Shown here: positions 51,467 to 59,616 of the stretch, piece after piece
How the letters are laid out: every line of letters begins with the position of its first letter
Position numbering within the stretch: position 1 is the first letter of the stretch
NCBI RefSeq assembly: GCF_009749405.1
Contig: NZ_WBIQ01000010.1
Coordinates: forward strand, 62,001 to 126,000
Length of the DNA stretch: 64,000 nt
From: Agromyces lapidis
GTDB lineage: Bacteria > Actinomycetota > Actinomycetes > Actinomycetales > Microbacteriaceae
Direction of reading: 5' to 3'
Notes under the pieces: generated by a model
The model's input: the letters and a program-made list of their open reading frames with translations, nothing else
The model's database searches: none
What the model was told of the DNA's origin: nothing
Translations under genes and position numbers: made by a program

Positions 51467-51840
51467 GAGCGCACGCCCACGGCAGGCGGGATCTCGGGCA
51501 GGCCGGCGCGCTCGACGAGCTGCCGCTCGGTCGTCTGCAGGATCTCGCCGAGCAGCGCCCGGGCGACGCGCAGCAGGTCGGCGACCTGGGGGTATGCGAG
51601 CCGGTAGAACACCTGGTTGCCGCGTCGCTCGGCGACGACGAGCAGGTTGCGCTTCAGCACGGCGAGGTGCTGCGAGAGGTGCGAGGCCTCGAGCCCGGTC
51701 GCGTCGAGCAACTCCGAGACGGATGCCTCCTGGCCCGCCGAGAGCACCTCGAGCACCCGCACTCGCAGGGGATGCGCGAGTCCCTTGAAGAGGTTCGCCT
51801 TGACTTCGTAGAGCGGCTGGTGGGCGTCGGAGTGCGGCAC
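51463..51840 (-). CDS. ArsR family regulator of the SulP gene
   Basis: 125-residue ArsR protein: LFKGLAHPLRVRVLEVLSAG, then SVSELLDATGLEASHLSQHLAVLKRNLLV as the recognition helix. It has no cysteines, so it does not use the classical thiol metal site; it resembles regulators found next to SulP genes. AAGGA lies seven bases before the GTG start. The operator is the palindrome at 51856-51877. Confidence 0.87.
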   Translation of the reverse strand: MPHSDAHQPLYEVKANLFKGLAHPLRVRVLEVLSAGQEASVSELLDATGLEASHLSQHLAVLKRNLLVVAERRGNQVFYRLAYPQVADLLRVARALLGEILQTTERQLVERAGLPEIPPAVGVRS

Positions 51841-51855
51841 GGGGCATCCTTCATT

Positions 51856-51877
51856 TGATGGATTGATGAATCCATCA
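51856..51877 (-). promoter_or_regulatory. Palindromic operator upstream of the ArsR-SulP operon
   Basis: TGATGGATT and AATCCATCA form a perfect 9-bp inverted repeat around a GATG centre, 16 bp upstream of the ArsR start. It is AT-rich within GC-rich surroundings, as typical for ArsR operators. Confidence 0.75.
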
Positions 51878-52019
51878 TCCGCCTGATCGGCCCGGCGGAA
51901 AAATCACAGAACGATAACTAGCGCCTGTTACCGATCCGTTATATATTCGGAAGTGCGCCGAACGTTTGCTGTGGCGGACGGCGCGGAATGTGATTGCAGG
52001 ACACTCTTGGTGCAAGGGC

Positions 52020-52053
52020 GAGGGCCGGTCGTCAGCCTCTACGACCGGCCCTC
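52020..52053 (+). terminator. Perfect 13-bp hairpin ahead of the MarR gene
   Basis: GAGGGCCGGTCGT (52020-52032) pairs with ACGACCGGCCCTC (52041-52053) around an 8-base loop. No gene lies between it and the AT-rich stretch 51900-51950, which holds a TATATT hexamer (51942-51947). It could end a short RNA of about 100 bases or act in the MarR leader. No T run follows. Confidence 0.5.
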
Positions 52054-52111
52054 AACCGTTTCCTCCGCCGATTCCCTAATGTTGGATGAGTCGATGACGA
52101 AGGGAGCCCCG

Positions 52112-52555
52112 ATGGCCGAACGCGCACTCACGGTCGCTGCATGGGAGGCGCTCTTCCGCACCCAGGTGACGACCATGCGGGAGCTCGCAGCCGAGTTCCC
52201 GACCGAGCTGATGTCGCTGAACGAGTACGACGTGCTCTTCAACATCTCGCGTGCGCCCGGCCGAAGGCTCCGGCTCAAAGAGCTCAACCGCAACTCGCTG
52301 ATCACCCAGCCGAGCATCAGCCGGCTCATCGACCGGCTCACCGCGCGCGGCCTCGTCGTGAAGGAGCCCGACCCCGACGACGGGCGCGGCACGATCGTCG
52401 CGATCACCGATGTCGGCTTCGCCCTGTTCCGACGCGTCGCGATCCAGCACATGGACGCGATCCACCGGAACTTCGCCGCCGCGCTCTCGGAAGACGAACT
52501 GCACGCCCTCGCCGATCTCAGCATCCGGGCGCGCCCCGAGTCCACGCGCGACTGA
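52112..52555 (+). CDS. MarR family transcriptional regulator
   Basis: 147 residues: MarR fold with LTVAAWEALFRTQVTTMREL (dimer helix), RLKELNRNSLITQPSISRLIDRLTARGLVVKEPDPDDGRGTIVAIT (recognition helix and wing). The start is ATG at 52112 because AAGGGAG lies five bases before it; upstream in-frame codons run through the hairpin. It precedes the Dcu-type transporter and may control it. Confidence 0.87.
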   Translation: MAERALTVAAWEALFRTQVTTMRELAAEFPTELMSLNEYDVLFNISRAPGRRLRLKELNRNSLITQPSISRLIDRLTARGLVVKEPDPDDGRGTIVAITDVGFALFRRVAIQHMDAIHRNFAAALSEDELHALADLSIRARPESTRD

Positions 52556-52688
52556 CCGCTCCCGGCCCGTCACCACCAGACCCGAACGGGTACTGGACGA
52601 CGACGACGCCGCCGCAGTACTGTCAGCCTAGGAGTACGCGCCTTGCACACTCCGGGAGTGAGTTCCAGTCCATCTGGTGGGGGATTCC

Positions 52689-54134
52689 ATGGACATCGTG
52701 CTCGTGATTCTGCAGGCCGCCGTCGTCATCGGCGCGATCGTGCTCGGCGTTCGGACCGGCGGCCTCGGCCTCGGCCTCTGGGGCGTCGTCGGCACCGTGA
52801 TCCTCGTCTTCGTCTTCCAGCTTCCACCGGGCTCCGTGCCGGTCGACGCCTTCTTCATCATCATCGCGGTGATCACGGCGTCGTCGGCGATGCAGGCCGC
52901 CGGCGGCATCGACTACCTGGTGTCGATCGCCTCGAAGATCATCCAGCGCAATCCGAAGCGGCTCACCTACGTCGCTCCGATCGTCGCGTTCGTGTTCACC
53001 GTGCTCTCGGGCACCTCGAACATCTTCTTCGCCCTGATCCCGGTGATCTACGAGACGGCGTACCGCAACGGGCAGCGGCCCGAACGGGCGCTGGCCTCCT
53101 CGACCGTGACCTCCGGACTCGGCATCACCGCGAGCCCGGTCTCCGCCGCGATGGCGGCCTACCTCGTACTGATGGACGGCACCGGGTACGGCCTGCCCCA
53201 GATCCTTCTCATCACCGTCCCTGCGGCGATCATCGCGTGCATCGCCACCTCCGCCGTGCAGCAGCGCATCGGCAAGGACCTGCTCGACGACCCGGTGTTC
53301 ATGAAGCGGGTCGCCGAGGGCACCGTCGAGGTGCCCGCATCGCTCAAGGCGCGGTACGACGCGAAGGTCGGCGGCACCGCGGTGACCGCGGGTTCCGGCG
53401 GCACCGCGACCGGCGCAGGCGCATCCGCCACCGCGACCGACGACGCACCGCCCCCGCGCATCGAGCACCCGGTCCCGCCGGGCGGTGCCACCGCGGCCTG
53501 GATCTTCGTCACGGGCACGCTCCTGATCGTGCTGCTCGGGCTGTTCCCGGGCCTCCGCCCGGCCTTCCCCGACGAGGAGGGCGAACTCGTGCCGCTCGGC
53601 ATGTCGACGCTCATCGAGATGGTCATGTTCTCGGTGGCCCTCGTCATCATCCTCGTGCGCAAGGTCAAGCCCTCGGTCGTGGTCGAGCAGCCGCTGCTGC
53701 GGGCCGGCTTCGTCGCGGCGGTGGCCCTCTTCGGTATCGCGTGGATGGCCGACACCTTCATCTCGGCGAACGAGGAGACGATCATCGAGCCCCTCGGCGC
53801 CATGATCGAGGCGAACCCACTGCTGCTCGCCGTCGCCCTGTTCGTCGTCTGCGGTCTCACGACCAGCCAGTCGGCGACCACCAACACCATGATTCCGATC
53901 GCCCTCGCGGCCGGACTGGCCCCGGGCATCATCACGGCGATGTGGCCCTCGCTCATCGGCGTCTGGCTGTTCCCGGCCAACGGCTCGCAGATCGCCGCGG
54001 TCGAGACCGACCTGACCGGCTCCACCAAGCTGACCCAGGTGCCCGTCTGGCACTCCTTCACGATCCCGATGCTCGTCTCGTGGGTCGCCGTCGTGGCATC
54101 CGGCCTGCTGATTCAGCTCGTCGTCCCCGTGTGA
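52689..54134 (+). CDS. DcuA/DcuB-type C4-dicarboxylate transporter
   Basis: 481-residue transporter with about eleven helices. TSSAMQAAGGIDYLVSIASKII, VFTVLSGTSNIFFALIPVIYE and GLTTSQSATTNTMIPIALAAGLAP match the Dcu family (aspartate, fumarate, succinate exchange). A cytoplasmic insert around residues 220-270 is Gly/Ala/Thr-rich. The start is ATG at 52689 just after a GGTGGGGGA ribosome site. It heads a likely operon with the peptidase and APC permease. Confidence 0.88.
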   Translation: MDIVLVILQAAVVIGAIVLGVRTGGLGLGLWGVVGTVILVFVFQLPPGSVPVDAFFIIIAVITASSAMQAAGGIDYLVSIASKIIQRNPKRLTYVAPIVAFVFTVLSGTSNIFFALIPVIYETAYRNGQRPERALASSTVTSGLGITASPVSAAMAAYLVLMDGTGYGLPQILLITVPAAIIACIATSAVQQRIGKDLLDDPVFMKRVAEGTVEVPASLKARYDAKVGGTAVTAGSGGTATGAGASATATDDAPPPRIEHPVPPGGATAAWIFVTGTLLIVLLGLFPGLRPAFPDEEGELVPLGMSTLIEMVMFSVALVIILVRKVKPSVVVEQPLLRAGFVAAVALFGIAWMADTFISANEETIIEPLGAMIEANPLLLAVALFVVCGLTTSQSATTNTMIPIALAAGLAPGIITAMWPSLIGVWLFPANGSQIAAVETDLTGSTKLTQVPVWHSFTIPMLVSWVAVVASGLLIQLVVPV

Positions 54135-54213
54135 TCCGCCGGGCGCACGGCGCACGCCGACCGTCTCGCCGCCGTGCCGGCGAGAACCGAACCATCCATC
54201 CGAGGAGGAACCC

Positions 54214-55563
54214 ATGAACGACCCCGGGAACGTCTCGACCGCTGCGGCGCAACTCATGCCGGAGGTGCTCGACCGCCTCGGCGCGCTCGTTCGCATCCCC
54301 TCCGTCGCCTTCCCCGGATTCGATCCCGAACCGGTGCACCGGATGGGCGAGGCCGTGGTCGAGCTCTTCGAGGCGGCGGGGGCCGAGGGCGTGCGCCTCC
54401 TCGACGTGCCCGGCGGCTACCCGTGCGTCTACGCCGACCTGCCGGGGCCCGAGGGCTCGCCCACCGTGCTGCTCTACGCCCACTACGACGTGCAGCCGGC
54501 GCCCGAGAGCCAGGGGTGGTCGAGCTCGCCGTTCGAGCCGGTGACGAAGGCCGACGGGCGCATCTACGGCCGCGGGGCGGCCGATGACAAGTCCGGCCTC
54601 GTCATCCACTACGGCACCCTGAAGCTGCTCGGCCCCGACCGCCCGTGCCGCATCAAGATCCTCGTCGAGGGGGAGGAGGAGACGATCTCGCACCTCGAAG
54701 GCTTCGTCGAGGCGAACCCCGAGCTGTTCACGGCCGACGCCTACGTCATCGGCGACATCGGCCCGCAGCGAGTGGGTCGCCCGGGGCTCACGACCGCGCT
54801 CCGCGGCGACGTCGCGTGTACGGTGACGGTGCGGACCCTCGCGAACCCCGTGCACTCGGGCATGTTCGGCGGAGCGGCGCCCGACGCGATGACGGCGATG
54901 ATCCGGATCCTCGACACCCTCCACGACGAGCACGGCGACACGGTGATCCCGGGGGTCGACAGTTCGGCTTGGAGCGGCGCCGACATGGACGAGGACGTGT
55001 ATCGGGAGGGTTCGGCGATCCTGCCGGGCGTCGAGTTCCTGGGCACGGGTTCGCTGTCGGATCGCATCTGGGCGAAGCCCTCGGTGACAGTGCTCGGCAT
55101 GGACCTGCCGAACACCGCCGAGGCATCGAACGTGCTGCTGCCGCAGGTCACCGCCAAGCTCTCGATGCGCATCGTGCCCGGCTCGGACGGCGACGCGCAG
55201 CTCGAAGCGCTCATGTCGCACCTGCGGTCGCAGCGGCCGTGGAACTGCGAGGTCGAGGTCGAGAAGGTGAAGGTGGGTCACGCGTTCGCGGTGGATGCCT
55301 CGAACCCGGCGATCGTCGCCGCGGAATCCGCGCTCGAGCAGGCGTACGGAGCGCCGGTCGAGAACATCGGAAGCGGAGCCTCCATCCCGCTCGTGGCGTC
55401 GCTGCAGAAGGTCTCCCCCGGCTCGGCGATCATCCTGTGGGGCGCGGAGGACACCGCGCAGTCGCGGATCCACGCCTCCGACGAATCGGTCGACCCGGGT
55501 GAGATCGAGCGCATGATCGCCGCGCAGACGCTCTTCATCCGCGGGGTCGCCGAGCGGGGCTGA
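54214..55563 (+). CDS. M20 family metallopeptidase (dipeptidase)
   Basis: 449-residue zinc peptidase: VLLYAHYDVQP (metal His and Asp), RGAADDKSGLV, the Glu pair VEGEEETIS, and the dimerisation/substrate-binding insert NPVHSGMFGGAAPD. Strong CGAGGAGGA site before the ATG. Between a C4-dicarboxylate and an amino-acid transporter, it probably releases Asp or other amino acids from dipeptides. Confidence 0.92.
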   Translation: MNDPGNVSTAAAQLMPEVLDRLGALVRIPSVAFPGFDPEPVHRMGEAVVELFEAAGAEGVRLLDVPGGYPCVYADLPGPEGSPTVLLYAHYDVQPAPESQGWSSSPFEPVTKADGRIYGRGAADDKSGLVIHYGTLKLLGPDRPCRIKILVEGEEETISHLEGFVEANPELFTADAYVIGDIGPQRVGRPGLTTALRGDVACTVTVRTLANPVHSGMFGGAAPDAMTAMIRILDTLHDEHGDTVIPGVDSSAWSGADMDEDVYREGSAILPGVEFLGTGSLSDRIWAKPSVTVLGMDLPNTAEASNVLLPQVTAKLSMRIVPGSDGDAQLEALMSHLRSQRPWNCEVEVEKVKVGHAFAVDASNPAIVAAESALEQAYGAPVENIGSGASIPLVASLQKVSPGSAIILWGAEDTAQSRIHASDESVDPGEIERMIAAQTLFIRGVAERG

Positions 55564-55579
55564 AGGGCGACGGTGCCGC

Positions 55580-56893
55580 ATGCCCGAGAACGAGGTGCCC
55601 GTGTCGGCCGAGCCGGGCAGCGAGAAGCGCATGACCGTGCTGCAGGCGACCTTCATCGGGGTCGGCTCGATGGTCGGCGCCGGCATCTTCGCCCTGCTCG
55701 GGGCGGCCGGGGCGGTCGCCGGCTCGGCCGTCTGGCTGTCATTCCTGATCGCCGGCATCATCGCCGCGCTCCAGGGCTACTCGTTCGCGAAGCTCGGGGC
55801 GAAGTACCCCTCGGGCGGCGGGATCCTGACCTACCTCTCGCGGGGGCTCGGCGAGGGGCACCTCACGGGCATCGGCTCGTGGCTCTTCTTCACGGCGGGC
55901 TCGATCGTCGTCGCGATGATCGCGACCTCGTTCGGCGGGTACGCCAGTTCGGTCGTCGCGGAAGGCGACCCCGTCTGGGCCAAGGTGCTCGCCGTCGCGC
56001 TCATCGTGGTGATGTCGATCTTGAACACGGTCGGCGCGACGGCGGTGGCGCGGGTGCAGTCGGTCATCGTGCTCATCGTGCTCGGCATCCTCGTGGTGTT
56101 CGCCGCGGTCACGCTCGCGAACCTCGACCCCGCGCTGCTGGCTCCGGCCGGCTACCCCGGTGCCCGAGAGATCGTGGCGAGCGTCGCACTCACCTTCTTC
56201 GCGTTCCTCGGCTTCGGCGTCATCACGTTCACCGCCAAGGACCTGCCGAACCCCTCCCGGCAACTGCCGCGGGCGATCTACCTCGCGCTCGCGATCGCGA
56301 CGACGATCTACGTCGCCGTGTCGCTCGGCGTGTTCGGCACGCTCACGGCCGACCAGGTCGTCGAGTACGGCGCCACCGCACTCGCCGAGGCCGCGAAGCC
56401 CGCGCTCGGGCAGGCGGGCTACGTGCTCATGGTGATCACGGCCCTCTTCTCGACGACCGGTGCGGTCAACGCGGGCCTCTACCCGTCGATCGGCATGACG
56501 CAGCACCTCGCCTCGGTCGGGCAGTTCCCACCGGCGTTCGGGCGTTCCGTCGGGCGCTTCCCGGTCGGGCTCATCGTGATGGCGGCGCTCGCGACCGTGC
56601 TCGTGCTCGGGTTCGATCTCAACAAGATCGCCTCGATCGGCAGCGCGGTCGCCCTCCTCGTGTTCTCCGCGGTCACGATCGCCCACTTCAGGCTCCACCG
56701 CGAGACCGGCGCGAGTCTCATCATGCTGATCATCGCGCTCGTCGCGACGCTCGGCACCTTCGTCATCTTCTGCACGACCACGCTCGTCGAGGAGCCGGCG
56801 ACCGCGTTCGCCCTCGTCGCGATCATCGTGCTGGCCGTCGTGATCGACTTCGTCTGGAAGGCGGGGGCGCGCCGGAAGGCGCCGCGCGCCTGA
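55580..56893 (+). CDS. APC family amino acid permease
   Basis: 437 residues, twelve helices. The N-terminal VLQATFIGVGSMVGAGIFALLG is the unwound helix 1 of APC transporters and FAFLGFGVITFTAKDLPNP the helix 6 region. It starts 16 bp after the peptidase gene. Likely takes up an amino acid made or used with the neighbours. Confidence 0.88.
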   Translation: MPENEVPVSAEPGSEKRMTVLQATFIGVGSMVGAGIFALLGAAGAVAGSAVWLSFLIAGIIAALQGYSFAKLGAKYPSGGGILTYLSRGLGEGHLTGIGSWLFFTAGSIVVAMIATSFGGYASSVVAEGDPVWAKVLAVALIVVMSILNTVGATAVARVQSVIVLIVLGILVVFAAVTLANLDPALLAPAGYPGAREIVASVALTFFAFLGFGVITFTAKDLPNPSRQLPRAIYLALAIATTIYVAVSLGVFGTLTADQVVEYGATALAEAAKPALGQAGYVLMVITALFSTTGAVNAGLYPSIGMTQHLASVGQFPPAFGRSVGRFPVGLIVMAALATVLVLGFDLNKIASIGSAVALLVFSAVTIAHFRLHRETGASLIMLIIALVATLGTFVIFCTTTLVEEPATAFALVAIIVLAVVIDFVWKAGARRKAPRA

Positions 56894-56899
56894 GTCCGC

Positions 56900-57222
56900 G
56901 CCGGCGGTGCCGCCGGCAAACGCGGGCGTGCTCACCGAGCGCGTGACGATGGGGTGGGAACCCTACCTCCCACCCCATCGCGGTCTCCTGAGGAGACCAC
57001 CTCGCCGAGCGACCCGAACTGAGCTCGGCGAGCCTGACCCGAGCGATCGATAGGGATGATCCGATCGCTCGGCCGTCGAGGCATGACCGGCCGGTCCGGT
57101 CGGGTCGGACTCGGGTTGTGCTCGAAAGCGTAATCCTGTGTCGCCCGCTGCGCACTGCCCCCAACTGGGGGTGGTTGTTCGCCGGCGCCCGAACGGCCGG
57201 TGATCGGACGATCACCGGCCGT
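56900..57222. other. Array of eight inverted repeats in a gene-free gap
   Basis: The 340 bp between the convergent APC and GNAT genes contain no credible ORF but hold eight unrelated perfect inverted repeats: 56900-56917 (8-bp arms), 56947-56980 (13), 56982-56998 (7), 57001-57032 (10), 57039-57072 (11), 57085-57096 (12-bp palindrome), 57158-57171 (6) and 57193-57222 (12). The first and last may terminate the two flanking genes. The middle ones, 2-7 bp apart, look like a folded RNA or DNA element. I do not recognise a known RNA family. Confidence 0.7.
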
Positions 57223-57233
57223 CGCGCCGCGGC

Positions 57234-57533
57234 TCAGGGCCAGTCGACGGATGCCTCGTAGTCGGCGTGCCTGCGGAGATAGGCGGCGATGAACGGGCAC
57301 TCGGGCACGATGCGCTCGCCGCGCCCCACCGCGTCATCGAGCACGTGCCGCGCGAGCCGGCTGCCGATCCCGCGGCCCTCGTACTCGGGCTTGATCACGG
57401 TGTGGGTGAACACCACCCTCCCCGGCTCGAGACGGTACTGGGCGAAGCCGGCCCGCTCGCCGTCGACCACGAGTTCGTAGCGGTGCCGTTCGTCGAGTCG
57501 GGTGATCTCGACGACGCCCGCGTCGGCGGTCAC
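57234..57533 (-). CDS. YjdJ/YidJ-type small GNAT acetyltransferase
   Basis: 99-residue minimal GNAT protein (Acetyltransf_CG type): GFAQYRLEPGRVVFTHTVIKPEYEGRGIGSRLARHVLDDA and CPFIAAYLRRHADY. The GTG overlaps the hsp20 stop, so it belongs to the heat-shock transcription unit. Target unknown. Confidence 0.9.
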   Translation of the reverse strand: MTADAGVVEITRLDERHRYELVVDGERAGFAQYRLEPGRVVFTHTVIKPEYEGRGIGSRLARHVLDDAVGRGERIVPECPFIAAYLRRHADYEASVDWP

Positions 57534-57982
57534 TGCTCGACCGGTTCGACGCGGTCGCCGGCGGTCGAGGCCGGCGTCGAGGCATCCGACTGCTCGACCG
57601 CGATCTTGCGCGGCTTCGCCTTCTCGCTGACGGGGATCGTCACGCTCAGCACGCCGTTCGTGTAGTTCGCGGAGATGCGTTCCGTGTCGACGCCCTGGCC
57701 GAGGTTCAGCTGCCGCAGGAACGACGCGGCCTCGCGCTCACGGGTGATCCACTTGACGCCGTCGCCGGCGGCGAGGGTGCGCTCAGCCCGGATCGTGAGC
57801 AACTGGCCGTCCACGTCGATGTCGACGGAGCCGGGGTCGATGCCAGGCAGGTCGGCGGTGAGTACGTAGTGGTCGCCGTCGCGATAGAGATCCATCGGCA
57901 TGCGGCGCGGCCCACGGCGGGGCTCGAACAGCGCGGACGCGACTCGGTCGAGATCGCGGAACGGGTCGTAGGCGGTGGCCAT
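57530..57982 (-). CDS. Hsp20/alpha-crystallin small heat-shock protein
   Basis: 150 residues. The alpha-crystallin domain (about 35-125) runs from DHYVLTADLPGIDPGSVDIDVDGQLLTIRAER to the closing NGVLSVTIPVSEKAKPRKIAV. ATP-independent holdase for unfolding proteins. AGGAGG precedes the ATG. The HAIR box just upstream predicts control by HspR together with dnaK and clpB. Confidence 0.93.
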   Translation of the reverse strand: MATAYDPFRDLDRVASALFEPRRGPRRMPMDLYRDGDHYVLTADLPGIDPGSVDIDVDGQLLTIRAERTLAAGDGVKWITREREAASFLRQLNLGQGVDTERISANYTNGVLSVTIPVSEKAKPRKIAVEQSDASTPASTAGDRVEPVEQ

Positions 57983-59237
57983 CTTTCCTCCTGATCGGTG
58001 TTCTTGAGTCAGCTCGACTCAACTCTCTACCGAACATAACGCGGAGCGCGTCGGAGGATTCCGGTTCGCCGTGCGCCGAGAGCGAACGGTCGCCCGGGTG
58101 GTGATGGCCCGAGGTCGTCGCGACGAGCGCGATGAGCCAGGCGAATACGAGCGCGAATGCGACGATCTCGAAGACCGTCAGGCTGAACCAGCCGAGCGCG
58201 TCGTAGCCCGCCATCGCCACGAGCTCGAGGGTCAGGGCCGCGTACGAGAACACGACGAGTCGACGAGGCATCCGTCGTGCGTACCAGCGCGCCCCGATGC
58301 AGAGGAACGCGAACGCGAGGGCCGCGCCGAGCGCGAAGGCGTTGTGGAGGTCTGTCTCCCGGTCGATCGGCACCGCGCCGACCCCCATGAGACCGAAGCC
58401 GACCAGTCCGATGAACACCCGCATCGTCGTGCGGGCCCCCCGCCGGATTGCGAAGCCGCCGAAGGCGAGCGCCCGGGTGAGCGCGCCCGACAGGCCCGCC
58501 ATGCCCGCGCCCGAGACGGCCACGGCGACGTTGAAGCACGCCGCGGCGAGGTCGTTCGAGGTGCCGAGCGTACTGAAGTTGTGCGTCCACCAGTCGCCCG
58601 TCGGGGTGAGGCTCATGCTCGCGAGACTGCCGGCAGCGAGCAGCATCGCGACGAGGTTGAAGGTGCGGTACGCCTCGTGGTCGAGGGCGTGCCGGTGCAG
58701 GCGGTAGGTGCCGAAGCCGAAGGCCGCGCCGAGCAGGCACCCGATCGGGCGATGCCCGCCCGGCAGCGGTTCGAACGCCGCCGAGGTGAAGTGCACGGCG
58801 AGCAGGGCCAGTGCCGCCCAGGCGAGTCCGTTCGCGACCGCGCGCGGACCGGGGGCGAGTCCGGGCAGGCGCAGGTGCGCGATCGACGCGAGCCCGGCGT
58901 GCGAGGCCGACACGGCGATGAGCGCCGCGCACACCGCAGCCCCGCCCGCGAGTGCGGGAATGAGTCCGACGACGTCGAGGGCGCTCGCGGGGTCGAGCGC
59001 GGCGGGCGCGAGCGCGCGAGCGAGCACGATCGAGATCGCCACGGCGATGAGCACAGCGTAGAGCCGGCGCACGAGCGAAACGAGGCGCCCCGGATGACTC
59101 GTCGCCCGGCGTGCGGGCGCGACCTCCGGCCGACCATGCCACTCACGGTCGGCTGTGCTCGAGTGCATCGCGCCGAAGCACGACGTGAACCCCGAGTCGA
59201 ACGAGGCGGGGATCGCCCCCGCGCACACACCCCTCAT
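57783..59237 (-). CDS. DUF998 membrane protein with a frame running into hsp20
   Basis: The frame encodes a DUF998 protein: eleven or so helices between residues about 55 and 375, with TPTGDWWTHNFSTLGTSNDLAAACFN as the family hallmark. Helices stop near residue 378 (ALVATTSGHHHPGD). About 105 more residues, Arg/Pro-rich and unlike the family, cross the HAIR box and overlap hsp20 by 200 bp out of frame before a stop is met. A lost or frameshifted stop is likely. The start at 59237 has GAGGG eight bases upstream; ATG at 59168 is the alternative. Confidence 0.7.
   Translation of the reverse strand: MRGVCAGAIPASFDSGFTSCFGAMHSSTADREWHGRPEVAPARRATSHPGRLVSLVRRLYAVLIAVAISIVLARALAPAALDPASALDVVGLIPALAGGAAVCAALIAVSASHAGLASIAHLRLPGLAPGPRAVANGLAWAALALLAVHFTSAAFEPLPGGHRPIGCLLGAAFGFGTYRLHRHALDHEAYRTFNLVAMLLAAGSLASMSLTPTGDWWTHNFSTLGTSNDLAAACFNVAVAVSGAGMAGLSGALTRALAFGGFAIRRGARTTMRVFIGLVGFGLMGVGAVPIDRETDLHNAFALGAALAFAFLCIGARWYARRMPRRLVVFSYAALTLELVAMAGYDALGWFSLTVFEIVAFALVFAWLIALVATTSGHHHPGDRSLSAHGEPESSDALRVMFGRELSRADSRTPIRRKDGHRLRPVPRSRPSRVRAVRAPPWAAPHADGSLSRRRPLRTHRRPAWHRPRLRRHRRGRPVAHDPG
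58003..58023 (-). promoter_or_regulatory. HAIR box (HspR operator) upstream of hsp20
   Basis: CTTGAGT-N7-ACTCAAC matches the HspR-associated inverted repeat CTTGAGT-N7-ACTCAAG at 13 of 14 positions, 20 bp upstream of the hsp20 ATG. Confidence 0.9.
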
Positions 59238-59393
59238 AGGTCGAACCCTCGATCAACGGGAACCAGGCCTGAGGCGAGCCTAGTGACGGCCGCCGATCCA
59301 TGCCATCCCGGGCATGGCATCGCTGCCATGTTGCGCAGCGGATTCCCAGCCCGTGTCACGACCCCGCCGCGCGGTACGGCGCCGCAAACGACG

Positions 59394-59421
59394 AAGGCGG
59401 CTCGCAACCGCGAACCGCCTT
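59394..59421 (-). terminator. Terminator of the tRNA-Arg gene
   Basis: AAGGCGG (59394-59400) pairs with CCGCCTT (59415-59421), with further pairing inside the loop (CGC with GCG). It begins seven bases after the tRNA 3' end on the minus strand. Confidence 0.65.
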
Positions 59422-59427
59422 CTTCCG

Positions 59428-59500
59428 TGCGCCCGGAGGGACTCGAACCCCCAACCTTCTGATCCGTAGTCAGATGCTCTATCCATTGAGCTACGGGCGC
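59428..59500 (-). tRNA. tRNA-Arg (anticodon ACG)
   Basis: 73-nt tRNA on the minus strand. Acceptor GCGCCCG pairs with CGGGCGC, discriminator A; D arm GCTC-AATGGATA-GAGC; anticodon stem TCTGA/TCAGA around CTACGGA, giving anticodon ACG; T arm with GGTTCGAGTCC. CCA is not encoded. The A34 must be deaminated to inosine by TadA (47310-47792). Confidence 0.97.
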
Positions 59501-59616
59501 ATGGCTCGTCGCCTGCCGCTTCATCTGCGATCAGGCAACCACGTAACTCTAACGCACCGTTCGCGTTCGCGCCAATCGAGTGCCTGTGCCCGGCGTCACC
59601 GAGCACGCACCCGGCG

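Noticed and set aside
49811-51847. 678-codon version of the third SulP protein
   Set aside because: The first 127 codons are an out-of-frame reading of the ArsR gene. GTG at 51466 overlapping the ArsR stop gives a normal SulP N-terminus.
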